A stretch of DNA of 64,000 bases from Bremia lactucae. Taxonomy: Eukaryota > Oomycota > Peronosporomycetes > Peronosporales > Peronosporaceae. The number at the start of each line of letters is the position of its first letter. Position 1 is the stretch's first letter. Positions 40,355 through 50,256 of the stretch are shown here, in pieces. The position numbers and the translations under genes were made by a program. The notes beneath the pieces are model-generated. The model was not told the origin of the DNA. It did not search any database and worked only from the letters and a program-made list of their open reading frames with translations. The stretch is from the NCBI RefSeq assembly GCF_004359215.1, contig NC_090617.1, forward strand, positions 4,503,381 through 4,567,380, in the 5' to 3' direction.

Positions 40355-41250
40355 TCAAACTCGGTCTCTGACCGCATAAGAATTAATACAGCTTCTGCCT
40401 TTGGTATCTGCTTGTTCTTTTTGTTTGTCTTGGCTATCAGCCATCATATCCCTTACGTGTCTTAAGACACTAAATCGTGTCGCAAGAAACTCGCTTTCTT
40501 GTTTCAAAATGGAAACAGGGCTTATATCAGCAAGCTTATCGGTTAATTCTTCCCCATCAAGCCCTGAACCACGCAGTGGTATCGTTAGTGGAACGCGTGG
40601 GTGGGAAAGACCGTTTATATAGAACGGAGTATAGCCTGTAGAGGCATACACAGCGTTATTTAACGCAAACTCCACCACTGGGAGCATGGAGCTCCAGCGC
40701 TTTGCTGTCTGAGCACACACGCTGCGTAAAACGTCCTCAGTGACGCGATTGACACGTTCAGTTTGACCATCGGTCTGCGGATAGTCCGCAGTGGACATAT
40801 CCAATCTGGTGCCAAGCACTAGGAGAATTGATTTCCAGAATTTTCCCGTGCAACGGGGGTCTTGATCAGAGACAATTGCCACTGACAGGACATGTTGTCG
40901 AAACACGCGATTGATAAACAGCTTAGCTGTACCCTCTCCATCAATCGAATCCGGTACGGCCGCTAAGTGAGCCATTTTGCTCAATCCATCGAGAAGAACT
41001 ACTATTCCGGAGTAACCGACTAAATCTTTCGGTAGTTCAAAAACAAAATCCATACTAATGGACTCCCACCATTATATGGGGACGTGAAGACTCGCCAGTG
41101 GCGTAGTAGCATACGCCGAGGGTTTAGCCTGTGGGCAAGTTTCGCATGTGCGAACATATGTGCTGACCAATTTATAAAGTTTGGGCCACCAATAGCACTG
41201 GCTAATAGAGCCGTAGTTCTTTTTTCTACCGAGATGACCGCCATGGACAG
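40355..41250 (-). pseudogene. Integrase of E1 (catalytic core intact)
   Basis: The core frame (232 codons, 41053-40355) has the first Asp in MDFVFELPKDLVGYSG, the second in SDQDPRCTGKFW and the Glu in TDGQTERVNRVTEDVL, so the DDE set is complete. It continues with VEFALNNAVYASTGYTPFY and RHVRDMMADSQDKQKEQAD. The zinc domain is in a different frame upstream (41244-41020) with a decayed Cys pair (FAHAKLAHRL). Broken at the join, but one of the best kept catalytic cores in the window. Confidence 0.8.
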
Positions 41251-41499
41251 AATCGTGTCCCTAAAAGAGGATTCGGTACTTCAAATCCTCAACATGAGAA
41301 ACAACGACACGCGAAGGGTCCGCGATGTCTGTATAATAAAGTAACAGGATGTTGTCGATAGAATGGATGTAACCTTGCACGCAAACGTGCCGGCAATTTA
41401 ATACCTGAATCCGAGTTCTTTAAAGCTCGTAGCAAAGCTTAACACTGCTCATCCTTGGCGTAAGCCGAACGGATTAATTCAGGAATAGGCGACGAGATA

Positions 41500-42110
41500 G
41501 TCGTTAAATGAGAAATCTCATAATCCGGCCTGAGTGATAACGCATCGGCCAAAGCAATCTGCTTGCCGGGCTTATACTACACCTCGAAGTTATATTCTGC
41601 AAAAAGGATAGCCATCGGGTCATTGTCTGTGAGAGATGGGGCGACTTAGTCGCCGTGCGCGTGATCTGTATATATCACAAAATGCTCAGAGCTGAGCAGA
41701 TGAACTCTGAATTTGACGAGAGCATACTTCATAGTAAGTAACTCTTTGTCATGAACTGGGTAGTATTTTTCCGCAGCTTTAAGCTGTCTAGACTCGAACG
41801 CAATAACACGTTTACGGCCATCAACATCTGTTTGTAACTAGGCACTACCAATAACAAAATCCGATAAGTCACAGACGACACTGAAAGGCCAATTTGGATA
41901 TGGCAGTGCCAGAATCAGGGCATCGATAAAACTATCCTTAACTGCTCGAAAAGCATTTTTCGGTGCTAATCCGGCACCATTCTGTTTTCTTTTAAAGGAG
42001 ATTAAATGTTGGCCTAGCCATATCAGCGAAATTTCGCTATATTTGTGTAAATAATCGGCGAGGCCAAACCACTTCCGCAAATCCTTTTGTTTTTTAGAAA
42101 CTGGCTAATC
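41500..42110 (-). pseudogene. RNase H of E1 (decayed)
   Basis: FGLADYLHKYSEISLIW marks the RT end, PFSVVCDLSDFVIGSA the RNase H start. The YTDHA and ADALSR regions are readable only in scattered frames (AFCDIYRSRAR, ALADALSLRPDYE near 41540). Confidence 0.65.
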
Positions 42111-42870
42111 TACTATGGCTATTACCTTAGCGGGATCCGCATTAAGGCCTCGCTTTCCAATGAAGCGTCCTTAAAAAAAATTTCATCTGCACCTAAATGC
42201 ATTTAGATGCATTGGCTACAATTTTTTTGTGCGTATGCACTCGAGCACTGCTCGCAAATGGTCGATATGGTTTTACATATCCGACCGACCCTGCTCCGCA
42301 CGACTATGGACAAAAATGTCATCGAAATAAGTATGTGCATAACCCCGATGAGGGCGAAAGGAACAGTTGCGTCACTATACGATTAAATGTTGCTGGGGCG
42401 TTGGAAAGCCCTTGTAGCATAACTAGCCACTCCCATAACATACCGCTTGCGGTGCTTACCGCTGTAAGCGGGATATCGCTAGCTCGCATGAGCAATTAGT
42501 AGTAACCATCGACTAAGTCCAGTGCACTTTACATTGTACATCCCACCTGTTCTGAAGAACATGCTTTCTAGGAGTGGGGGGGGGTTGTGCTGGCATTGTG
42601 ACAGCGTGAAGCTTATGATAAGCATGTTCAAAGCGCCTTTTACCGTTTGGCTTTTTGAGACAAAATGTCGGAGTCGAATGAGGAGATTTGCTCTCTCGTA
42701 CCATTCCAGCCTCGTGCTGAGTACGGTAAACAATTTTCACTCACGTCAAACTGCTCCCTTGGTAAAGGCCATTGTCGTGTGACGCAGTATTTGGTTCCCG
42801 GAACCAAGTCAACTTCATGACGAACACCTCTATCCGGAGGTAAAACAGATGTTGGATTATTACATACCAC
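42111..42870 (-). pseudogene. Reverse transcriptase of E1 (decayed)
   Basis: Fragments include RGVRHEVDLVPGTKYCVTRQ, SPHSTPTFCLKKPNGKRRF and, at 42330-42319, the codons of YFDD followed by IFVHSRA. The motif A region has lost its reading (DVQCKVHWT). Many shifts and stops. Confidence 0.7.
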
Positions 42871-43285
42871 ATTTTAGAATTCCTTAATCAAGGAATAAAA
42901 GAAATCCGTAGGATCTTTAAGAATCGATGAACCATTTCGCGCACTAAGTGCAGCTTTTGTGTCATCCGGGACAGCTTCGTCGAGAAGTGACGATGAGTTT
43001 AACTCAACCATAGGTCGAATGACCACCATTTTACGATAAGTCACCAGTTTTCAAGGCTCGATCGCACTCATCAATAGACATTTCGTCTAGCTCTAAAAGA
43101 GCATGTAACGAGGGGATTGCCGCAAGGCTAACTTCCCCCTCAATGTTACCGCTTACGCCATTTACAAGCGTATGTAATTTCTCACTCGTATTATTTTGTG
43201 AGGGTATACACGCTTCGTGTCCACCCTGTGTTGGAGTGGAGACAATACGCCTCTTAGAGGCCGGGACATTGACGTCATCGGATTT
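42871..43285 (-). pseudogene. gag-pol linker of E1
   Basis: [20 protein letters not shown] and [20 protein letters not shown] lead to [22 protein letters not shown] sequence. This block usually stands between protease and RT in oomycete gypsy elements. A stop separates it from gag, and the zinc knuckle and protease that should lie before it are missing. Confidence 0.55.
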
Positions 43286-43738
43286 TCAAGCCTGTATTGA
43301 ATCTATACAGCACATGATGTCTAATTTGACATCCGACAAGGAGTTTGGTAATTCAACTTCCTTATCCAGCGAACGTTTACGTGTCGCTTTACGTGCGGTA
43401 TGAGGATGTGACCCAAAATGCCCTGGCGAACCGCCAATTGTGTCACTATTCAACATGCTTGTCATTTGCTGTTTCAGCGAATCCCATGAGGAAAAATCGT
43501 CGTTTATGGACGTGCTGCGCGATAATGCCCACTCCATGGCTCTATCTCCAAGTTTGGAAATGGTCATAGCCACCTTTTGTCGTTCTGTTAAGAACAAGGC
43601 GGAATCAATGGACATTTCCATCTGCTTAATCCAAAAAAGGAAATTTTCTCCCTCTTTTCCCTCAAATGTTTTCACATTTATAGTTAGAGGGTGAGCCCGC
43701 GGATCTAAGTCAGGCACAAAAATGTACGGAGTTGGCAT
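43286..43738 (-). CDS. gag of E1 (truncated, open)
   Basis: A 150-codon frame begins MPTPYIFVPDLDPRAHPLTI and contains VKTFEGKEGENFLFWIKQME, ERQKVAMTISKLGDRAMEWA and SSWDSLKQQMTSMLNSD, the order of a retrotransposon gag core. It stops where an internal deletion joins it to the linker, so the C-terminal half and the zinc knuckle are gone. The E3 copy at 18151 has the same start. Confidence 0.7.
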   Translation of the reverse strand: MPTPYIFVPDLDPRAHPLTINVKTFEGKEGENFLFWIKQMEMSIDSALFLTERQKVAMTISKLGDRAMEWALSRSTSINDDFSSWDSLKQQMTSMLNSDTIGGSPGHFGSHPHTARKATRKRSLDKEVELPNSLSDVKLDIMCCIDSIQA

Positions 43739-43968
43739 AGATGCCGCTAAGTGGTCCTGTTACTGACCAATCAGGGAGATTTCGTACCGCATGAAGGATT
43801 TGGGCCTTGCATGTAGGACCTCTGGGCCCTGCAAAATAATAAATTCCACGTCCAAATAAGGATTCGAGATTGTCAGAAGCGGCGTCTGCGCTTCTGACAA
43901 TTCTGGAACCTCTTCCATTTTCGTGAGGGTTTAGTCTTTTAAAGACTCAGGAGTAGATTGAATACGAG

Positions 43969-43976
43969 TGCTACCA
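43969..43976 (-). other. Primer-binding site of E1
   Basis: TGCTACCA on the given strand, i.e. TGGTAGCA on the element strand, two bases from the LTR end. It matches the A2 and D1 sites and the initiator-Met tRNA 3' end for eight bases. Confidence 0.55.
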
Positions 43977-43978
43977 GG

Positions 43979-44425
43979 TGTAGCGGAGCTACCTCGCTCC
44001 TAAAGTCACAGGAAGACGTTCAGACTCAGAGAGTCACTTAGTTCTATTGAACTAATGGGTTTAACAACTCAGGGAGTCGTACAAGCTAGCAAAGCTTAAG
44101 GAATCCTAGTTCAAGGGATTCAGGGTTCGTAGAACCAAGCGGCAACTAGTGCCCAAGAGGATATACCTTAGAAAGGCTTCTATTCCTTACAGATCAATGC
44201 GCAATCCTTATAAAGGAACAAAATGCTTTAAGGTCAAAAGAAGAACTGGACTTTATTTAACTATTGAAAATTTAAAACCTTACCCCAGCTAATTAAAATT
44301 GATTTTTGTCGCATTTATTACCCATATTAAGAAACTAACTATTTTGAATTAAGATAAAAGTGTATTTTACCCATAAGTAAATGTATCACAACAACCGCTC
44401 TCCAATTGATGTGTGCCCCATTACA
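43979..44425 (-). repeat. 5' LTR of E1
   Basis: 447 bp, from TGTAGCGGAG to GCCCCATTACA on the given strand; both tips intact. Confidence 0.88.
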
Positions 44426-44430
44426 TGACT

Positions 44431-44860
44431 ATTCCGGCTCTTAAAGATGAGAGCTATCCACGTGCGCGAGTTTGCCGTTGCAATTTCTTACATTTTGCGT
44501 GATATTACAGTCGTTTTTTTACAATTTGAGCTCTTCAGCAGTAGTTTACGGGGATAAATTACAGCAGCACAAGCTTAGTGAGGCATAACTTATTTAGATC
44601 ATTGATTTGATACGAGTCTAAAATGTAGTAGCTGACTTAGAATGAATTACAGCAAACCTACGTGATCGCTCGGCGATCACACAGATGCTTGCAATTATGA
44701 ATGGGTTTGCACATGTGTCCGGGCTTACTACTACACATGTGTAAACTCATTCATGACTGCAAACCGTACCAAGCCAGATAATCAAACTCGACTCTCGCGA
44801 ATCAACCTTTCCTTCCGATACGCACGGCGTCAATCTTCTTGCTCCCAGTAGATTCTGCAG
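44431..44860. other. No gene; two hairpins
   Basis: Flank of E1 without coding signal. GTGATCGC / GCGATCAC forms a perfect 8-bp stem at 44662-44680. A longer imperfect stem has ATGAATG...CACATGTGT and ACACATGTG...CATTCAT arms (44697-44718 and 44733-44754, two mismatches). Role unknown. Confidence 0.5.
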
Positions 44861-45440
44861 ATGCCTCGATGTGAAAGTGGGACAGAACGACACATTCGAG
44901 CCTTATGGCGTAAGCTTGTATTGGAAGGCAACCAACTTCCAAAAAAGTGGCTAACTGCTCAAGCGCCGATCTGATTGGCGGATATTACTGGAAGGGTACC
45001 ACTAGTTTACAGCAACGGTCATCACGCACAGGCACGTGCTCGGAAAGAGTACAAGCATGCACGGACGAGGGCCCGACGAGGGCGGTCCTGCGACGAAGGC
45101 GGGGACTGACTCACCGCCGCCACCGGCGCCTGCGTCACCGAATGGTGACGCGGGCGCGCGAACCGAGCGAGACAAGTCAAGCGCGATGGCGGTTTAATCG
45201 CCATTAAAATCAGCGCCATCCGGAGCATGGGCGCCAGCCAACATGGCGAAGCTGAAGAAGCGCATCGCGCGGCAACCAACATCGAGAACTGGGTCAAATA
45301 TAGCTACGGATACAGCGGCGTGGGCCCCGCACTGCTCGGAGGCCCACGAAAACGAGCACCGGCTCTTGTACGAATGCGCCCGGAACAAGTACCGCTTCCG
45401 CATGGACGGCGCTTAGCGAGAGATGACGTTCACTGAGGAT
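44861..45440 (+). other. Unrecognised GC-rich coding-like stretch
   Basis: The base composition rises sharply. Several frames look coding: MPRCESGTERHIRALWRKL from 44861, a middle part rich in Arg/Ala (ARARKEYKHARTRARRGRS), and RLLYECARNKYRFRMDGA ending at a stop near 45415. The frames do not connect without shifts. It may be the start of a decayed non-LTR element or a degraded host gene; I cannot name it. Confidence 0.3.
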
Positions 45441-45486
45441 CGTAAGCTAATGGCGTGGCTTGGGGCGAGAATCTTCCTCTCGGAGC

Positions 45487-45615
45487 CTATTCATGGATAA
45501 GAATTCTGAACATTACTATATAAAGTAATATCCTCCAAATAATATCTACCTTTTAGATAATATATTTATTAACAACCTTTAAGTGTTGATTTCATGTAAC
45601 GATACACCCCGTTAC
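45487..45615 (-). repeat. LTR A tip fragment
   Basis: It is the reverse complement of LTR A 409-540. The tip CCCCGTTACA at 45606-45615 is intact. No element body belonging to family A adjoins it. Confidence 0.8.
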
Positions 45616-46579
45616 AGTGATCGCAAGACGGAGATGATCTCTGCCCCCTCCCACATTCTGCGGCTGCTCGTGATCAAAGGTAGTCGGAAGAGATCGAGGT
45701 ATGGTAGCCAGGCTGTTGTCTACGGTGGCGTGTTTGTCATCACAATCCTTTCCGTTTGACCACTGTTCGCCTTGCCCGAGCCCTTCGATTCGCATCGTGG
45801 CATCCAGACTACCGACCGATTCCGTCAGCGTGTCTGTGGGCTCCTCGTCGTCGTTAATAATCATACCTATCTGATCGTCGTTGCATTCGATCGTCGGTGG
45901 CTCGACACCGGTCGGCGTGCTGGTGCCCGCGCCATCCGCCGTGCGGGTGTCTGCACCGTTCGGCGTGGTGGCACCTTCGCCGTTTGGCGTGCTGTTACTC
46001 GCGCCATTAGCGTGCTGTCGCTCATGCTGTTCGGCACACTGTCACCAGCTTTCTCCGCTGTCGTCAAACCGGCTCCAGCCGCAGTCCCCTGGAGACTTCT
46101 GGCAGGCGTCGATGGTGTGGGTTTGTTTGGCTTCCCCTGTGAAGTTCACTGTTGCCCATAGCGAAGTGAACAGATCTGTTGGTTCATTGCCGCCTTCGCC
46201 TAAACATTAGCCTTCGCAGCTTCCTGTCGTTCGCACTCAGCGACAGCAAGCTTCTGCCACACCTCGACATTGCGGAGCCGCGCTGGCGATCATCTTGGCC
46301 TTGCGCTACGCCGCCTCATGATTTTTGCAGCCTTTTCATCGAGCAATCGTTACTTCACCTCCGGTGCGAGCCTCTCGCGAAGCGATTTCAAACGCTTGGC
46401 ATCGATGATCTTGGCAACCAGTTGGTCTGGCGTCGCAATCTGCTCGACCATCACGTCACGGGTAAAAGACGCTGCAGATGCCATCGGGTCCGTGGCCTGG
46501 CAGTCCTTCTGGAAATGTTTTAAGCTCAAGCACGCTTTGCACGGAATGCGGTTGCTGCATCGCCGGTGGTGTAGTATAA
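45616..46579 (-). pseudogene. ORF1-like gene with CCHC zinc knuckle, minus strand
   Basis: Minus-strand frames give PCKACLSLKHFQKDC near 46540-46495, a complete C-X2-C-X4-H-X4-C knuckle, followed by MASAASFTRDVMVEQIATPD, LVAKIIDAKRLKSLRERLAP and, past a stop, RLLDEKAAKIMRRRSA. A Thr/Ala/Pro-rich tail (RTVQTPARRMARAPARRPVS) follows. A zinc knuckle with helical flank fits the ORF1 nucleic-acid-binding protein of a LINE-like element, but a gag is also possible. The piece lies exactly between two LTR A tips in opposite orientation. Confidence 0.45.
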
Positions 46580-46600
46580 TGTAACGGGGTGTATCGTTAC
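46580..46600 (+). repeat. 21-bp LTR A tip
   Basis: TGTAACGGGGTGTATCGTTAC, one base beyond the limit given here being different, equals the first bases of LTR A. It faces away from the tip at 45615. Confidence 0.6.
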
Positions 46601-47400
46601 GCCAAGCCAGCAGGCGATTCCGCCGCCAAGATACCCCGCTCAGACCCCAAGGCCGAGAAATCGGCAGCGATCCTGAGGTTGGTTACTACTCGAAAACGCC
46701 ACCTGCAACTTCCCGCCGCCCTACCGACTGCCAAAACGGGCCTAGATCGGTGGATCATGGAATGTACAGCCGAGCTTACCAAGCTTGTCACGGCGCTTCC
46801 GCATCCAATTCATTTCCTCCAACAAATGCCTCGGGAATCTCTACTGAACTTCGGTCACGCGATCAACAGCGAGGCAAAGTTTGCTGTCATCCGAAAGAAC
46901 GCCGCTGATCGCAACCTCTCATAGACGATCCGCGAACTCTGCACTGGATGAGCAGCTGCGGCAGGTACCCAGAAGGGCAAGACCAGGTGGAGAACTATGG
47001 ACATGATCGAAAAGTGGGATCTTGGAACAGCATGACAAGAAGCTGCTCTGTGCGACAGTCGTTCAGTCTGTGGACATTAACCATTGGGGAGCACTCAACG
47101 CCATCTGCGTGCTCCTGTCCAACCTCGCGCCTGCGGACACAGAGACTGCAGTAGTAATGCCGCAAATGAAGGCGTTACTATACTTCACCTCCAATGCTGT
47201 GCGCGCAGCCATCGAAGGTATTCTCAGCATTCCAGCTGACTGACAGTCTGTCCTCGATCTCATCACAAACGAGGGCCAGGCGCCGCTGCGTCGAATCTAA
47301 GAACGCCTCGGGCGCTCCTCAAGCTGCGTCAGGGCGGACACATGTGCGGCTCGTGGCGAGCCGCAGCTCGCACCTGACAGGAAGTTTCAGGACTCTAGGG
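46601..47400 (+). pseudogene. Region upstream of LINE endonuclease (ORF1 or ORF2 start)
   Basis: A frame at 46589-46924 contains LDRWIMECTAELTKLVTALP and HPIHFLQQMPRESLLNFGHA. A second (47022-47243) has SVDINHWGALNAICVLLSNL and AVRAAIEGILSIPAD. Both are helix-rich and of the GC-rich type of the following LINE. No zinc knuckle was found. I infer that they belong to the same element. Confidence 0.4.
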
Positions 47401-48200
47401 CGAGACCACTCGAGAACACCATCGGACTGCACACGCAGAACGTTGCGGGACTGCCGAAGGATTCAACGCGTTGCATAGAGTGGTTCTCGCACTTCAGGCA
47501 GCGGGAAGATCGTGGACCGGTGGACATTGTTCTCCTCCAAGAGACTCGCGTCGTGGAAGGGGAGGCGAACAAGATGAACGCGCTGTACTGCGCAGTATGG
47601 GGTTTCAAGGCTGAGGAGAAGCACGGGCTGACGATGTGGACTGAAACATAGGTTCGACGGGGGGGGGAGTCGCTCTTATCCTCAATCCGCACTCTACCGC
47701 CCCCGTGTTTGAGCCGTGGAGAGAGGAGCTCTGGACGGAGCACTGGACGACAGCACGGATTGAGCACCACGGTGGCGACTTTGTTATCGCTAACATCTAT
47801 GCGCCAACAGACAAACATGAGCGCGAGGCGCTGTTCGAGAGGTTCACTCCTATCCTCGCCCAACATACAGGTCCCGTCCTACTTAGCGGCGATCATAACT
47901 GCACGCTCTACACAAGGCTCGACCGCTCATACGATGGCCCGGGGAGTCGACACGACTCGTCCGCCCTCCAACACTTGCTGAGCGCACGAGTTTGGTTGAC
48001 GTGCTCGACGATGAGATCGAGCGACTGGAAGAAGAACGCGGACACTACCAGTTTCACTCCCGAGCGCACACGTACTTCTACCACTTGCCCAAAATTACCC
48101 GAGCAAGCTCCCGCCTCGATCAGTGGGACATCAGTGCATCACACGTGGACTAGATTCGAGACATCAAGCAACCCGTCCCAGGACCTGCGGCTGATGACAA
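47401..48200 (+). pseudogene. LINE apurinic-type endonuclease
   Basis: One frame reads GLHTQNVAGLPKDSTRCIEW and DIVLLQETRVVEGEAN, with the catalytic Glu of the LQE motif. After a stop and frameshift near 47650, 47705-48000 reads GGVALILNPHSTAPVFEPW, GDFVIANIYAPTDKHEREAL and GPVLLSGDHNCTL, the GD-[FH]-N motif of this endonuclease family. It nicks target DNA so that the 3' end can prime reverse transcription. The end is frameshifted (RVSLVDVLDDEIERLEEERG in another frame). Confidence 0.7.
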
Positions 48201-48920
48201 TGGGGTGACGATTTGAGTCGGCGCACCCTCACAGTCTTTCCCGGTACGGAAGCCTCGCCGAGTCTACCCAGTATCCGCAAGTGCAGAGGAAATAGTTGCG
48301 CTGGTAAATCGAGCGAGAACCCGACGCAGCAAGACGCGAAGTAGAAAGGGCACGGGACGACGACCACGTGAAAATGATGACGGCGCAACGGCTCGCGAAA
48401 TGGTGGGACAGCTGGAAGGCTGGGCTGCCCAAGGAGATCCTGATCGAGGCTCGTCGCGTCAAGCGCTGCATGACTCGGAGCTATCGACAACGGCAGCGCA
48501 GACTTCATCGGCGCCTTAATGCAGCGCAACTGGCGACACAACGTCCGATGCAACAGAGTGAAACACGATTCACGCGAGAAAACCGCACCAGTGTGAATTA
48601 AAAAAAAACCAAACTCACGAAGAAGATGACGACGTGAATACACCGCAAGCTTCAGGGCTCGACTTGCCGAGTGCCGCCTCAGGTGGCAGCGAGCTAAATG
48701 CGAGCGCCTGCTCCGATAGAAAACGTACTGTCCAAGACAGTCGTCGCGCCGTTGTGCCGCCGAGACTGCTGCCTTCCTGAGCGGAGCGCCGCTACAACAC
48801 GGTCTGGACGACCCGGCAGATATCGCTTTAATCGCTCCGGACAGCGTTGCCGCTGCACTGAAGAAGCTGAAGCGCGGCAAGGCTGCCGGCCTGACGAACT
48901 CGGCGACACCATCTATCGCA
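48201..48920 (+). pseudogene. LINE region between endonuclease and RT
   Basis: GC-rich sequence with broken frames, e.g. [20 protein letters not shown] and [20 protein letters not shown], and a run of nine A at 48600. Fits the linker of a LINE ORF2. Confidence 0.45.
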
Positions 48921-48923
48921 ACA

Positions 48924-49819
48924 ATGCATTGCCGCTTGCACCAATCCTTGCGCCGTTGTCGTTGCGGTGGCGCGAGTGCGACGTGTCGGTTCATCGTGAA
49001 CGGCTTTCTGTCACGGCGGCGTAACGTGTTGTGCGGGATACGACAAGGGTGCCGGATGGCTCCACTCCTGTTTATCCTCCCGATCGAAAGCCTGTACAAG
49101 GTGATCAGTGCACGCAATGACATCGACGGGATCATGCTCAGTGCCGGTGGTAGATCGGAGAAGATCACCGTTTCTGGCTATGCGGACGACACGGTAGTGT
49201 ACCTGCGCGAGAGTGGTGACATCCCGCGAATGCTAGAGATCCTGGACGCTTTTGCTCAAGTGTTCGGTCTCGCCATCAACCACACCAAGTCCATTATGGC
49301 TGTGCTCGGCCCAAACGACCAAGACCGAACAGTCAAGTCGTACGGGCTAACTTTGCTCAAGCCGAATGAGCAGTGCAGATACCTCGGAGTGCAAGTTGGA
49401 CAAAGCGACACGATGACATCGAACTGGGACCGATGTCCCAAGGCGATCTGGTCCCGTCTCGCTCGTGAGAAGACTCACACGGTCGAGCAGAGAGCGCACC
49501 TCGCACGAGCCATCGCCGTTCCCAAGATCCTTTACGTCGGGCGCCACTGCTAGCCCCCGACTACCACTATCACCAAGCTCCACAATCTGATCAAGGACTT
49601 CGTGTGGGGCAAGCACAACGGAAGACAGCCTCGCCTGTGGGTGCAAGAGGAGCAAGCAGCACTGCCTTTCCGACGGGGAGGCATGTCTTCCCGTGTATCC
49701 GGACCGAACTGACGACGCTTGCAGCCTCAACAATCGGCAAGTGGGCGTCGTCCACTACCACGCGAGATCTCCTCCTCGGCGATACGCTGTGGGGCGGCGG
49801 AGACACAAATCCGCGCTAC
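48924..49819 (+). pseudogene. LINE reverse transcriptase
   Basis: The open frame to 49553 has [39 protein letters not shown] and [12 protein letters not shown] with the YADD codons at 49179-49190, then [15 protein letters not shown] and [13 protein letters not shown], the thumb-side motif typical for non-LTR RTs. After a stop at 49551-49553 the reading continues in other frames to DLLLGDTLWGGG before the N gap. The fingers and motif A are not clear (decayed between 48700 and 48950). Confidence 0.75.
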
Positions 49820-49861
49820 NNNNNNNNNNNNNNNNNNNNNNNNNNNNNNNNNNNNNNNNNN
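49820..49861. other. Assembly gap (42 N)
   Basis: Separates two LINE parts that point towards each other. Confidence 0.98.
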
Positions 49862-50256
49862 CGTTTCTGCTTCGCACTGACGTACAATTTCCCATCTAGT
49901 AATGGTTCAGCTGGCGACCGCGACGTTGTCTGCGAATGCTCTCGCCTCGCGATAGAGTGCTGCAAGGTGGGGCTTGGCGGAGAGTGGTGCATCCGGAGCT
50001 GTAAGAGCACCATCGCACTGTCGCTCACTACGTGCAGTGGCACGAAGCCGCTCCCCTTCGCTTGTCGGAGGCCATGGACAGGTCCGCTGTACTCTGCAAG
50101 GTTGTTCGTTGTCGTCTTCGCGCTGTATGCCATGCACGCGACCCACGTGATCGCCGCTGCGTGTGTTGGGACGTTTACTCGAAGAATCACCGACCCGGAG
50201 CCGCCTGAGCCCGGGTTGCCGCGAGATCATCCGTCGAAGAAGAACAGGTAGAGAAC
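49862..50256 (-). pseudogene. LINE RNase H domain, minus strand
   Basis: The minus strand reads FFFDG-stop-SRGNPGSGGSGSVI, the RNase H opening with its first Asp, then TTNNLAEYSGPVHGLRQAKG (the catalytic Glu) and VPLHVVSDSAMVLLQLR (the second Asp). Plant and oomycete LINEs often carry such a domain after the RT. One nonsense codon is seen; the end is lost in the gap. Confidence 0.7.

Larger units (their letters stand above)
38303..44430 (-). mobile_element. Complete Ty3/gypsy insertion E1, minus strand, with target duplication
   Basis: Two LTRs (43979-44425 and 38308-38766) bound a 6118-bp element flanked by the direct repeat TGACT (38303-38307 and 44426-44430). Order on the minus strand: 5' LTR, primer-binding site, gag, linker, RT, RNase H, integrase, C-terminal domain, then the antisense ORF on the plus strand, 3' LTR. 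Zinc knuckle and protease are deleted. The intact duplication shows that everything inside, including the antisense ORF, came in with one integration. Confidence 0.9.

Noticed and set aside
44662..44754. tRNA or structured RNA gene at the hairpins
   Set aside because: No cloverleaf, anticodon arm or B-box; just two separate stems.
47387..47866. 159-codon minus-strand frame
   Set aside because: It is the complement of the LINE endonuclease, whose motifs are convincing on the plus strand.
48164..49168. 334-codon minus-strand frame
   Set aside because: It overlaps the LINE RT on the opposite strand, is Arg/Ser/Pro-rich without any motif and follows the GC-rich codon bias of the LINE; a shadow frame.
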